Origin: Dickeya zeae NCPPB 2538
GTDB taxonomy: Bacteria; Pseudomonadota; Gammaproteobacteria; Enterobacterales; Enterobacteriaceae
Assembly: GCF_000406165.1 (NCBI RefSeq)
Contig: NZ_CM001977.1
Location: 793,090-857,089 of the forward strand
Reading direction: 5' to 3'
Length of the DNA stretch: 64,000 nt
Shown: piece by piece, positions 35,354 to 43,703 of the stretch
How the letters are laid out: the number at the start of each line of letters is the position of its first letter
How positions within the stretch are numbered: position 1 is the stretch's first letter
Translations under genes and position numbers: made by a program
Notes under the pieces: model-generated
Database searches by the model: none
What the model saw: only the letters and a program-made list of their open reading frames with translations
What the model was told of the DNA's origin: nothing

Positions 35354-36307
35354 ATGAGTAAATTAGCCAATGTATGGGTGTTCAGCGACAACACCGATCG
35401 TTATGCCGACTTGATGGCTGGCGCACGTCAGTGGGGCGAACGCGTCGACGCGTTGGTCCAGCATGACGGTATCGTACCTGCGGTTAAACCGTTGGGTGCA
35501 GATGCGCTCTACGTGCTGGGCATGAATGCGGAAAATCAACGTATTGAAAACTATGCTGAAACACTGGCCTCCATCGTGGAAAAACCGGCGGATAGTACCC
35601 GCACCGCGTCGCTGATCCTGTTGTCTTCCACCAAACGCGGCAAAGCGTTGGCCGCACGCCTCAGCATTCTGCTCAATGCTGCCGTGGTCAACGACGTTAC
35701 CACCCTGAGCGTCAGCGATGACGGCGTGTTTGCTGAACACCGCATGTACGGTGGTCTGGCCTTTGGCCGTGAGAAGATCAACACCGCGATCGCCATCGTC
35801 ACACTGGCACCCGGCGCGGTAGAGCCTGCTGCCATTAATCCGACACACGACTGCCCGGTCTATCAGGCCAGCTATGTTGCCCCGCGTCAGGAAATCCTGT
35901 GCAAGGAACGTCGTGCCAAATCCCTGAGTAGTGTCGACCTGAGTAAAGCTAAGCGTGTCATCGGTGTTGGCCGTGGTCTGGCGTCTCAGGACGATCTGCT
36001 CATGGTGCAAGGTCTGGCCGCAGCGATCGGCGCGGAAGTCGGTTGTTCCCGCCCGATTGCTGAAGGCGAACACTGGATGGAACGTGAACGCTACATCGGC
36101 GTTTCCGGTGTGCTGCTGAAATCGGATCTTTATCTGATGCTGGGTATTTCTGGCCAGATCCAACATATGGTGGGCGGTAACGGTGCGAAAACCATTGTCG
36201 CCATCAACAAAGATAAAAATGCGCCGGTTTTCAAATACGCCGACTACGGTCTGGTTGGGGACATCTACAAAGTCATCCCCACCTTGATTGAGCGGTTGAC
36301 TCGTTAA
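35354..36307 (+). CDS. ydiR: Electron-transfer flavoprotein alpha subunit YdiR (FixB-like)
   Basis: This 317-residue ETF alpha/FixB protein has an N-terminal Rossmann-like half and a C-terminal FAD-binding domain. The ETF-alpha signature is LMLGISGQIQHMVGGNGAKTIVAINKDKNAPVF in shortened view (LGISGQIQHM at about 260). It forms the heterodimer with YdiQ. The gap to ydiQ is 22 bp with a GGAG ribosome site. It is followed by a perfect hairpin inside the operon before ydiS. Its length is close to E. coli YdiR. Confidence 0.94.
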   Translation: MSKLANVWVFSDNTDRYADLMAGARQWGERVDALVQHDGIVPAVKPLGADALYVLGMNAENQRIENYAETLASIVEKPADSTRTASLILLSSTKRGKALAARLSILLNAAVVNDVTTLSVSDDGVFAEHRMYGGLAFGREKINTAIAIVTLAPGAVEPAAINPTHDCPVYQASYVAPRQEILCKERRAKSLSSVDLSKAKRVIGVGRGLASQDDLLMVQGLAAAIGAEVGCSRPIAEGEHWMERERYIGVSGVLLKSDLYLMLGISGQIQHMVGGNGAKTIVAINKDKNAPVFKYADYGLVGDIYKVIPTLIERLTR

Positions 36308-36315
36308 TGACGTAT

Positions 36316-36340
36316 ATCCCGCCACGTTGGGTGGCGGGAT
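36316..36340 (+). other. Intra-operon hairpin between ydiR and ydiS
   Basis: A perfect 10-bp stem ATCCCGCCAC / GTGGCGGGAT with a 5-nt loop lies between the ydiR stop and the ydiS ribosome site (GGGAGC). No T run follows, so it probably affects mRNA processing or relative expression rather than ending transcription. Confidence 0.7.
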
Positions 36341-36355
36341 TAGGGAGCCGAAGCA

Positions 36356-37645
36356 ATGTCGGAAGAAAAATTTGATGCCATCGTGGTCGGTGCCGGCGTG
36401 GCCGGTTGTGTGGCTGGATATGTGATGGCGAAAGCCGGGCTGGACGTGCTGGTGGTTGAGCGCGGCAACACCGCGGGCAGCAAGAATATGACCGGCGGGC
36501 GCCTTTACGCACACAGCCTGGAAAAAATCATACCGGGTTTCGCGCAGCAAGCGCCTGTCGAGCGCAAGGTGACCCGGGAAAAGATCTCTTTTCTCACCGA
36601 AGACAGCGCCGTCACGATGGATTACCACAGCGAGCAGCCGGATATTGCGTCGAAGGCTTCCTACACCGTCTTGCGCAATCTGTTTGACCCCTGGCTGATG
36701 GAAAAAGCGGAAGAAGCGGGCGCACAGTTTATTCCCGGCGTGCGTGTCGATTCACTGGTACGTGAAGGCAATCGGGTGGTCGGCGTACAGGCGGGTGATG
36801 ACGTACTGGAGGCCAACATCGTGATTCTGGCCGAAGGTGTCAATTCGCTGCTGGGCCGCTCTATCGGCATGGTGCAGTCGTCATCACCGCATCATTATGC
36901 TGTCGGCGTTAAAGAGCTGATCGCACTGCCTTCCTCGGTGATCGAAGACCGTTTTAATCTGGCTGCCGGTGAAGGGGCCGCCTGGCTATTCGCTGGCATG
37001 CCGTCAAACGGCCTGATGGGCGGCGGTTTTCTTTACACCAACCGGGATACGATTTCATTGGGGCTGGTCTGCGGTCTTGGCGATATCGCGCATGCCACCA
37101 AGAGCGTGCCGCAGATGCTGGAAGACTTTAAGCAGCACCCGACTATTCGCCCGCTGATTCAGGGCGGCACATTACAGGAGTATTCCGCCCACGTCGTACC
37201 GGAAGGCGGGCTGGAGATGGTACCGACATTGGTGAGCGATGGCGTGATGATCGTCGGCGATGCGGCGGGGCTGTGCCTCAATCTGGGCTTTACCGTACGG
37301 GGGATGGATCTGGCTATCGCCTCGGCGGAGGCTGCCGCGCAGACCGCCATCGACGCGAAGAGTACGCAGGACTTTTCCGCCGCTGGCCTGGCCGGATACC
37401 GGAAAAAACTGGAACAGAGCTTTGTGCTGCAAGACATGCAGCGCTATCGCAAACTGCCAGCGATGATGGAAAACCCTCGCATGTTTACCCAGTACCCGCA
37501 GATGGTCGCCGGCATCATGAGCGACATGTTTATTATCGATGGCAGCCCCAGCCAATCCATGCGATCGAAAATCATGGGTCGCGCTAAAAAGGTAGGGCTG
37601 ATGAATCTGTTGAAAGATGGCATCAAGGGAGCGACTGCGCTATGA
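36356..37645 (+). CDS. ydiS: FAD-dependent oxidoreductase YdiS (FixC-like, ETF:quinone type)
   Basis: This 429-residue flavoprotein of the FixC/ETF-quinone oxidoreductase family has the FAD dinucleotide motif VVGAGVAGCVAGYVMAKAG (about 10-28) and the second FAD site VMIVGDAAGLCLNLG near residue 300. It should pass electrons between the quinone pool or ferredoxin YdiT and the YdiQR flavoprotein. It overlaps ydiT by 4 bp (ATGA), showing translational coupling. The partner genes make a complete FixABCX-type set. Confidence 0.94.
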   Translation: MSEEKFDAIVVGAGVAGCVAGYVMAKAGLDVLVVERGNTAGSKNMTGGRLYAHSLEKIIPGFAQQAPVERKVTREKISFLTEDSAVTMDYHSEQPDIASKASYTVLRNLFDPWLMEKAEEAGAQFIPGVRVDSLVREGNRVVGVQAGDDVLEANIVILAEGVNSLLGRSIGMVQSSSPHHYAVGVKELIALPSSVIEDRFNLAAGEGAAWLFAGMPSNGLMGGGFLYTNRDTISLGLVCGLGDIAHATKSVPQMLEDFKQHPTIRPLIQGGTLQEYSAHVVPEGGLEMVPTLVSDGVMIVGDAAGLCLNLGFTVRGMDLAIASAEAAAQTAIDAKSTQDFSAAGLAGYRKKLEQSFVLQDMQRYRKLPAMMENPRMFTQYPQMVAGIMSDMFIIDGSPSQSMRSKIMGRAKKVGLMNLLKDGIKGATAL

Positions 37646-37935
37646 GCAACGAAAATAGCGTCAATGTTGACGTCAAACTGGGCATCAACAAGTTCCATGT
37701 GGACGAAGGGAATCCGCATATCGTGCTGATGGATAAACCGGCGCAAGAGCAGTTTAACAAATTGGTGAAAGCCTGCCCGGCGGGGCTCTACAAACAAGAT
37801 AGCGAAGGCAATATCCACTTTGATTACGCGGGCTGCCTGGAGTGCGGTACTTGCCGGATCCTGTGCGGCGATACGATCCTGGAAAAATGGGAATATCCCC
37901 AGGGGACGTTCGGTATCGAGTTTCGCTTCGGTTGA
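37642..37935 (+). CDS. ydiT: Ferredoxin-like protein YdiT (FixX-like)
   Basis: This 97-residue FixX-type ferredoxin partners YdiS. Cysteines appear in CPAGLYK and in GCLECGTCRILC (CX2CX2CX3C style), enough for one [4Fe-4S] cluster. NKFHVDEGNPHI and EWEYPQGTFGIEFRFG-type ends fit E. coli YdiT. Its start overlaps the ydiS stop. It completes the YdiQRST electron chain ahead of fadK. Confidence 0.94.
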   Translation: MSNENSVNVDVKLGINKFHVDEGNPHIVLMDKPAQEQFNKLVKACPAGLYKQDSEGNIHFDYAGCLECGTCRILCGDTILEKWEYPQGTFGIEFRFG

Positions 37936-38093
37936 GTGATGCGACCTGCCGGGGCTATCGGCTCCGGCGGTGGGTACGGGCATACGCCGACAGCGATGTT
38001 CCCGCCTGTTGAGACGGTTCAATGTGTCGGCTATTGGTGATGAACGACACGGTATCGTGCGAGCGTTCTGCTGTGTATAACAGAGACAACACA

Positions 38094-39776
38094 ATGACGG
38101 TCACAATAAAATTTAACGCCGAACGCCGAGAGTTTTATCGGCGGATGGGTTACTGGGGGGATGCGTCGCTTGGCGATTACTGGCATCAGGCGGCGAAGGC
38201 CGCGTCTGACAAGGTCGCGGTAATCGACAATCAGGGAACCGCCTATACCTACGCCGAACTGGACAGTGCAGCCGGGAGTCTGGCGTCCTATCTGCTGGCA
38301 TGCGGTATTAAGCCGGGCGATAGGGTGGCGTTCCAACTTCCCGGTTGGAGCGAATTCACGCTGATTTATCTGGCCTGCCTGAAAGTCGGCGCGGTATCGG
38401 TCCCGCTGCTGCCAGCCTACCGTGAAACCGAGTTGATCTGGACTCTCAACAAAAGCCAGGCGCGGGTGTTGTTCGTGCCGACCCGGTTCAAAAACAGCAG
38501 CCCGCTGGATATGGTGATCCCCTTGCGTGCGCAGCTTCCGCACCTGCAATATCTGGTGGCGGTAGACAAGCTGGCACCCGCGACCTCGACGCCTGCGCTT
38601 AGCCAACTGTTGCAGGACTATCCACCGCTGGTGCAACCGGTCAGCGTAAACGGTGACGAGCTGGCCGCCGTATTGTTCACCTCTGGTACCGAAGGGGTGC
38701 CCAAAGGGGTGATGCTGACCCACAACAATATTCTCGCTAGCGAACGTGCTTACGCCGCTACTCTTAATTTGAACTGGCTGGACACCATCCTGATGCCAGC
38801 GCCGCTGGCGCATGCCACCGGTTTTCTGCACGGTGTCACCTTGCCGTTTCTGATCGGGGGGCGCAGCGTGCTGTTGGACATTTTCAACCCGGTGCACTGC
38901 CTCGCACTGCTGGAGCGGGAGCGCTGTACCTGCGTGCTGGGCGCAACGCCGTTTGTCTATGACCTGCTGTGCACCGTACAACAGCATCCTTATGATCTAT
39001 CGTCGCTGCGCTTTTTCTTGTGTGGTGGCACCACGATCCCGAAAAAAATCACCCGCGACTGCTTGCAGGCCGGCATCAAGTTGCTGAGCGTGTATGGCGC
39101 GACAGAAAGCTCGCCCCATGCAGTGGTTAAGCTGGGCGATCCGCTGTCCCGTGTCGTCAACACTGACGGTACCGCCGTCGCTGGCGTGGAAATCCGGGTC
39201 GTTAACAAGTACCGACAGACGCTGCCTTACGGTGAAGAAGGCGAGGAAGCCTCCCGCGGACCGCAGGTGTTTATGGGCTATCTGGACGAACCGGAGCTGA
39301 CGGCACGCGTGCTGGATGAAGACGGTTGGTATTACAGCGGCGATCTATGCCGAATGGATGAGGCCGGGTACATCAAGATCACCGGACGTAAGAAAGACAT
39401 CATCGTGCGCGGCGGTGAGAACATCAGCAGTCGGGAAGTGGAGGAAATACTGCTGCAACACCCGCGAGTACGTGATGCGGGCGTGGTTGCCATGCCGGAT
39501 GAGCGGCTGGGTGAACGTACCTGTGCCTATGTGGTATTGAAAGAAAATTACCACACGCTGACGCTGGAAGAGGTGATCGCTTTCTTTTGCCGCAAACGTG
39601 TCGCCAAGTATAAATACCCTGAGCATCTGGTGGTGATTGACCGCTTGCCCCGCACTGCGTCAGGGAAAATCAGGAAATATCTGTTACGACAGGACATCAT
39701 CCAACGTTTGGGACTGGCGGCGTTGCAAGCCGGTGCCGCGGAACCTGCGATTTCAGGTACCACCCTGCACGTATAA
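38094..39776 (+). CDS. fadK: Acyl-CoA synthetase FadK (YdiD)
   Basis: This 560-residue AMP-forming acyl-CoA ligase has AMP motif LFTSGTEGVPKGVMLTHNN (about 195-213), SVYGATESS, YSGDLCRMDEAGYIKITGRKKD and the catalytic lysine region SGKIRKYL near the C-terminus. E. coli FadK prefers short and medium acids and is induced anaerobically (known). ATG 38094 (MTVTIKFNAERREFY) is chosen; two upstream in-frame starts (38022, 38040) add a non-conserved leader. It is the last gene of the ydi block and is followed by a terminator. It could activate the carboxylic acid used by YdiO. Confidence 0.93.
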   Translation: MTVTIKFNAERREFYRRMGYWGDASLGDYWHQAAKAASDKVAVIDNQGTAYTYAELDSAAGSLASYLLACGIKPGDRVAFQLPGWSEFTLIYLACLKVGAVSVPLLPAYRETELIWTLNKSQARVLFVPTRFKNSSPLDMVIPLRAQLPHLQYLVAVDKLAPATSTPALSQLLQDYPPLVQPVSVNGDELAAVLFTSGTEGVPKGVMLTHNNILASERAYAATLNLNWLDTILMPAPLAHATGFLHGVTLPFLIGGRSVLLDIFNPVHCLALLERERCTCVLGATPFVYDLLCTVQQHPYDLSSLRFFLCGGTTIPKKITRDCLQAGIKLLSVYGATESSPHAVVKLGDPLSRVVNTDGTAVAGVEIRVVNKYRQTLPYGEEGEEASRGPQVFMGYLDEPELTARVLDEDGWYYSGDLCRMDEAGYIKITGRKKDIIVRGGENISSREVEEILLQHPRVRDAGVVAMPDERLGERTCAYVVLKENYHTLTLEEVIAFFCRKRVAKYKYPEHLVVIDRLPRTASGKIRKYLLRQDIIQRLGLAALQAGAAEPAISGTTLHV

Positions 39777-39808
39777 CGCTGCCCTTTACGTCTACCTTAA
39801 TTTGAATG

Positions 39809-39842
39809 CCTAACCCGGGGAACACCTTCGGGTTAGGTTTTT
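39809..39842. terminator. fadK intrinsic terminator, possibly shared with convergent sfsB
   Basis: A 9-bp stem CCTAACCCG / CGGGTTAGG with an 11-nt loop is followed by five T. It lies 32 bp after the fadK stop and downstream of convergent sfsB. Confidence 0.85.
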
Positions 39843-39922
39843 ACGTCACGCTAATTCTGCGTTGTTTTATTATCGAGTTTTACGAGAATAAGCCTGCTCG
39901 GTGTTCAACTGACGATAGTGTA

Positions 39923-40207
39923 TTAATCTGAAATTTGTCGACTGGATTTGTTGCGCATCAGCTTTTGGCGGTCAATTAAGGTATTGGTTTGCGGGTCATA
40001 GTAGCGACTTGGCCAGATCTCTTCCGGGCCAACACCTAATGCCCTGGCGATCAACAGTTCCCCTTTAGGCCACGGGCGATATAACGTATTTGCCAGCGTC
40101 GTAGAACTTAACCCTGCCTGTCGGGATACTGCAGAGAGCGAGGTCCCCTTCTTTCTTAAGGCTGCAATAATATCGGCTGAATGCCAGTCTGTTCTCCTTG
40201 AGCGCAT
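39923..40207 (-). CDS. sfsB: SfsB/Nlp, Ner-like DNA-binding regulator
   Basis: This 94-residue protein of the phage Mu Ner/Nlp family matches E. coli SfsB (Nlp). It has DWHSADIIAALRKKGTSLSA as start of the HTH, GLSSTTLANTLYRPWPKGE as recognition region, and WPSRYYDPQT. SfsB was found as a multicopy activator of maltose genes. It lies between fadK and a PAS-LuxR regulator; it could be a domesticated phage regulator, but no phage genes are near. Confidence 0.9.
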   Translation of the reverse strand: MRSRRTDWHSADIIAALRKKGTSLSAVSRQAGLSSTTLANTLYRPWPKGELLIARALGVGPEEIWPSRYYDPQTNTLIDRQKLMRNKSSRQISD

Positions 40208-40489
40208 TTTATATCTATCCTCGGTAGCTATGACTGATTGCTATTTTTTGTGACGGGCGATTACTATTACATAATTGTATAGGTAAAAAATACTCTTGTA
40301 TTAAAAAAACACCTTACAAGATCTTGTGTTATATGATGGGTGATTAATTAGGATGATAATAATTTGTGGTTTTATTTGGGCTGTGTTGGGATTTTTATTC
40401 AACCCCTTCAATCAAAGAATTACATATAAAACTAATTCCAATTAGTTATTATATTTTTAATAAATGTATTTGTGTGCGAGATATTTTTT

Positions 40490-41170
40490 ATGATAGATGC
40501 ATCAGCGGATTATCTTCGCTCGTTTATTCCCTTACTGGATAGCTTGAGTGAACCGTGGGGAATCAAGGATCTGGCTTCTCGCCATGTGTATATGAATACG
40601 TCGGCGTACAGTTATACAAATACGCCGGTGAATTTTGATATTGAGGGAAAATCCGACGAAGAATTTCCGATAGCCTGGGCGGAACTATCGGACGATTTTA
40701 TTGAGCACGACCGTCGAACGGAGAGTCGCGCTGAGCGGGTTACCGTTATTGAAACCCACTATTGGTTTGGCAAGGCTGAACTGTCACCATTCATTAGTGA
40801 AAAAATCCCGCTCTTTAATCCAGCCAAAGAGTGTGTGGGCATTTTATGGAATGCCCGGCCGATGACCACACTATCGCCTCTGATTCACATTGATCGGCGT
40901 AAGCCAACCGTACTGAAAACCGAAATAACCACCGATCTTTTTACCCGTGCTGAGCTGGATACGCTTTTCCTGGTCTTGCGGCGCTTTTCCAGCAAAGAAA
41001 TTGCGAAACAGTTCAACCTGTCCAATAGAACTATCGAGAACAGAATACAAAGTATGTATCAAAAAGCTGGCGTGCATTCGTTTAATCAGTTTGAAGAGTT
41101 TTGCTATCAACAAGGTCTGGAAAGCTTTATACCTCACTCCTTGTTGACGAAAGGGATCCTATTTATCTAG
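40490..41170 (+). CDS. PAS-LuxR type transcriptional regulator
   Basis: This 226-residue protein has an N-terminal PAS-like sensor half (about 1-140, including DLASRHVYMNTSAYSYTNTP) and a C-terminal LuxR/GerE HTH (about 160-215: LVLRRFSSKEIAKQFNLSNR then TIENRIQSMYQKAG). The start is uncertain: ATG 40490 is chosen, and GTG 40472 would add six residues; neither has a strong ribosome site. It sits 14 bp upstream of the permease gene on the same strand, probably one operon. A 280-bp AT-rich gap precedes it. Ligand and name unknown. Confidence 0.8.
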   Translation: MIDASADYLRSFIPLLDSLSEPWGIKDLASRHVYMNTSAYSYTNTPVNFDIEGKSDEEFPIAWAELSDDFIEHDRRTESRAERVTVIETHYWFGKAELSPFISEKIPLFNPAKECVGILWNARPMTTLSPLIHIDRRKPTVLKTEITTDLFTRAELDTLFLVLRRFSSKEIAKQFNLSNRTIENRIQSMYQKAGVHSFNQFEEFCYQQGLESFIPHSLLTKGILFI

Positions 41171-41184
41171 CAAGGATTGCGGTA

Positions 41185-42480
41185 ATGGAAAATATTGATG
41201 ACTACCCGGTAAGCCGGGTTCCCGTGTCTGTTCGACTGCCGTTTTTCAATGTGGCGTTGGTGCATATAGGGATGCTGACCGCACTGGATCAATTTATGTT
41301 GGGGGCGGTGCTGGGGCATTCGATGACACTCAGCGATGCGTTTCTGGCTATTGCCATCGGCAGTGCGATATTTGGTGTTGTTACGTTGGGGTTGGGTTAC
41401 GCGGGCATGAAGGAAGGGTTGTCCGGGAGTTTGCTGGCGCGCTGGTGTGGGTTTGGCCGCATCGGTGCGGTATTTATCGGCGCTATTATCGCTGTCAGCC
41501 TGTTGGGTTGGTTTGGTGTGCAAAACGCCGTGTTTGCCAAATCGCTCAATTTTGCATTGGGCGACAGACTGGGGTTCGGCTGGTCGGCCGCACTTTCTGG
41601 TTGCGCGTTGACGCTGCTGGTCACGTTTGGTTTTAGCGCGCTGCGGTATACCGCCAGAGTTGCAGTGCCGCTGTTTATCATGGTCGTCGGTTATATTTCG
41701 TTTATGACGCTCACCGGCCACAATATTACCGAACTGCTGCAAAAAGGTGTATCTGGCGAGGCCATCTCCGTGAGCGCCGGGGCGACCATGGTAGTCGGTG
41801 GTTGCATCGTGGCGAGCCTGATCACCCCCGACATGACCCGTTACTCCCGTCGTGGGCGGCATGTGTTCTGGATTACCATGCTGTCTATTATTATCGGCGA
41901 GTTTATCGTTAACGGGCTGGCAATACTGATTGCCCGAGCGCTGAATACCGCCGACATTGTGACCATCATGTCGCAAACTGCGGGCGGTATCGGGTTGATT
42001 ACCGTCATTTTCTCCACGTTGCGCATCAACGATATCAATTTGTATTCCTCATCGCTGGGGATTGCGAATGCGGTTGAGGGCATCACTGGCAGAAAGCTGA
42101 GCTATAAATCCATCACGTTACTGATAGGTTTTATCGGTACCTTCCTGTCGGTGATCGGTATCCTGGACCGGTTCGTGGATTTCCTGACCTTGCTGGGGGT
42201 GTTCTTCCCACCGGTAATTGGTGTCATGCTGGTGGATTACTATATTTTGCGTACCAGTCGGAGCGTGCTGGACGAAAGCCGCCAACGTGGTGAGTTGCCG
42301 GATGCCGCCAGTACGCCACCTATCGGCTGGGCGGCGATGATGGCCAGTCTGGCGGGGAGCGCCGTTGGGTTGTTCACCGAATGGGGTGTTCCGGCCCTGA
42401 ACTCGCTGCTGGCAGCCAGTGTCGTGTATTGGGCTATCAAGGTAGTCGCCCCGGCACCGAAACCCATTTACGCCGAGTAA
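41185..42480 (+). CDS. NCS1-type (cytosine permease-like) transporter
   Basis: This 431-residue membrane protein has about twelve hydrophobic segments. It resembles CodB-like nucleobase:cation symporters: FNVALVHIGMLTALDQFMLG near the N-terminus, LLGWFGVQNAVFAKSLN in helix 3-4 and ITPDMTRYSRRGRH after helix 6. ATG 41185 is preferred (AAGGA upstream); the longer reading from 41101 overlaps the regulator. No deaminase gene follows, so the cargo may be another nucleobase or hydantoin-like compound. Control by the adjacent PAS-LuxR gene is likely. Confidence 0.85.
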   Translation: MENIDDYPVSRVPVSVRLPFFNVALVHIGMLTALDQFMLGAVLGHSMTLSDAFLAIAIGSAIFGVVTLGLGYAGMKEGLSGSLLARWCGFGRIGAVFIGAIIAVSLLGWFGVQNAVFAKSLNFALGDRLGFGWSAALSGCALTLLVTFGFSALRYTARVAVPLFIMVVGYISFMTLTGHNITELLQKGVSGEAISVSAGATMVVGGCIVASLITPDMTRYSRRGRHVFWITMLSIIIGEFIVNGLAILIARALNTADIVTIMSQTAGGIGLITVIFSTLRINDINLYSSSLGIANAVEGITGRKLSYKSITLLIGFIGTFLSVIGILDRFVDFLTLLGVFFPPVIGVMLVDYYILRTSRSVLDESRQRGELPDAASTPPIGWAAMMASLAGSAVGLFTEWGVPALNSLLAASVVYWAIKVVAPAPKPIYAE

Positions 42481-42591
42481 TCGCTAGTCTGTGATGATCA
42501 TCCTTGCAAAACAGTCACCTGCGATTTCTACCTTTATTGGTAAGGTTATCCTGTTATCGTCAACATCGTTTGATATGATGTGAATCCGATT

Positions 42592-42621
42592 GGGGCGTGC
42601 GGGTCGCGCCTCGTATTTTTT
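42592..42621 (+). terminator. Probable terminator after the permease gene
   Basis: GGGGCG / CGCCTC stem (42592-42597, 42607-42612) is followed by TATTTTTT, about 110 bp after the permease stop. Confidence 0.55.
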
Positions 42622-42648
42622 GACGCAGCATTGAGATAGCCGTCCGGC

Positions 42649-42682
42649 ATAGTTTTGTCAGCGTAATAGTTTTGTCGGCGTA
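42649..42682 (+). repeat. 17-bp tandem duplication upstream of yfeX
   Basis: ATAGTTTTGTCAGCGTA (42649-42665) is followed at once by ATAGTTTTGTCGGCGTA (42666-42682), 16 of 17 bases identical. It ends 31 bp before the yfeX start, in its likely promoter or leader. Confidence 0.9.
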
Positions 42683-42713
42683 AAAGAAACTGCACCGAGT
42701 GAGGAAGCAATAG

Positions 42714-43613
42714 ATGACACAAATTCAAAGCGGTATTTTGCTGGAGCATCGCCGTTTTGCCATCTTCATGGAAGCTATGGTACAGGGCGAATTTGATGCC
42801 ATCCGCCAGGGTTGCAAGAAGTTTTGTCAGGCGCTGGCCGAGTTACAGCAGCGCTTTCCTGACGCGGGGCTCGGCGCGGTGATCGCTTTTGGCTACGATG
42901 TCTGGCGTGAGCTGGACTGCGATAACAGCGCGCAGGAGCTAAAATCTTTCACGCCGTTGGGTAACGGGCTGGCTCCCGCGACCCAGCGCGATATGCTGAT
43001 TCACATCCAGTCGCTGCGTCATGACGTCAATTTTTCACTGGCGCAGGCAGTGCTGGCCGCGTTCGGTAACACTATCAACATCGAAGAAGAAACCCACGGT
43101 TTCCGTTGGGTGGAAGACCGTGATCTGAGCGGTTTTGTTGATGGTACCGAGAACCCGCAAGGCGATACGCGTCGCGATGTCGCCATTGTTCCGGACGGTC
43201 GGGCAGGCGAGGGCGGCAGCTATGTGTTTGTCCAGCGCTGGGAACACAACCTGCGCCAGTTGAACCGCATGAGCGTCGAACAGCAGGAACAGATGATCGG
43301 TCGCACGAAGCAAGACAATGAAGAATTGTCGTCCGAGGCGCGGCCGATAACCTCACACCTGAGCCGTGTCGATCTGAAAGAAGACGGCAAGGGGTTGAAA
43401 ATTCTGCGCCAGAGCCTGCCCTATGGTACCGCCAGCGGTAAGCACGGCTTGTATTTCGCGGCGTACTGCGCCCGTCTTCACAATATTGAACAGCAACTGT
43501 TGAGCATGTTCGGCGACCGTGACGGCAAACGTGACGAGATGCTGCGTTTTACCCGCGCAGTCAGCGGTAGCTACTTCTTCGCGCCTTCTCTTGATCGTTT
43601 GCTATCGCTATAA
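42714..43613 (+). CDS. yfeX: Dyp-type heme peroxidase YfeX
   Basis: This 299-residue dye-decolourising peroxidase, same length as E. coli YfeX, has the GXXDG motif GFVDGTENP (140-148, D143) and proximal heme ligand H215 in ITSHLSR. It has been linked to protoporphyrinogen oxidation and disputed deferrochelation. A GAGGAAG ribosome site precedes the ATG. In E. coli it is next to yfeY; here the ydi block and other genes lie between. It ends in a strong terminator before cysM. Confidence 0.95.
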   Translation: MTQIQSGILLEHRRFAIFMEAMVQGEFDAIRQGCKKFCQALAELQQRFPDAGLGAVIAFGYDVWRELDCDNSAQELKSFTPLGNGLAPATQRDMLIHIQSLRHDVNFSLAQAVLAAFGNTINIEEETHGFRWVEDRDLSGFVDGTENPQGDTRRDVAIVPDGRAGEGGSYVFVQRWEHNLRQLNRMSVEQQEQMIGRTKQDNEELSSEARPITSHLSRVDLKEDGKGLKILRQSLPYGTASGKHGLYFAAYCARLHNIEQQLLSMFGDRDGKRDEMLRFTRAVSGSYFFAPSLDRLLSL

Positions 43614-43640
43614 CAGAATCCGGTTTTGCTACGAGTGACA

Positions 43641-43672
43641 AACAGGCACTGCATCGCGGTGCCTGTTTTTTT
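43641..43672 (+). terminator. yfeX intrinsic terminator
   Basis: AACAGGCAC / GTGCCTGTT stem with 9-nt loop followed by seven T, 27 bp after the yfeX stop. Confidence 0.92.
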
Positions 43673-43703
43673 GGCGACGCCTGGCGTCGTGCGGAGAGAG
43701 AAC

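Noticed and set aside
35363..36628. 421-codon leftward ORF opposite ydiR and ydiS
   Set aside because: Antisense to two well-supported genes, no family resemblance.
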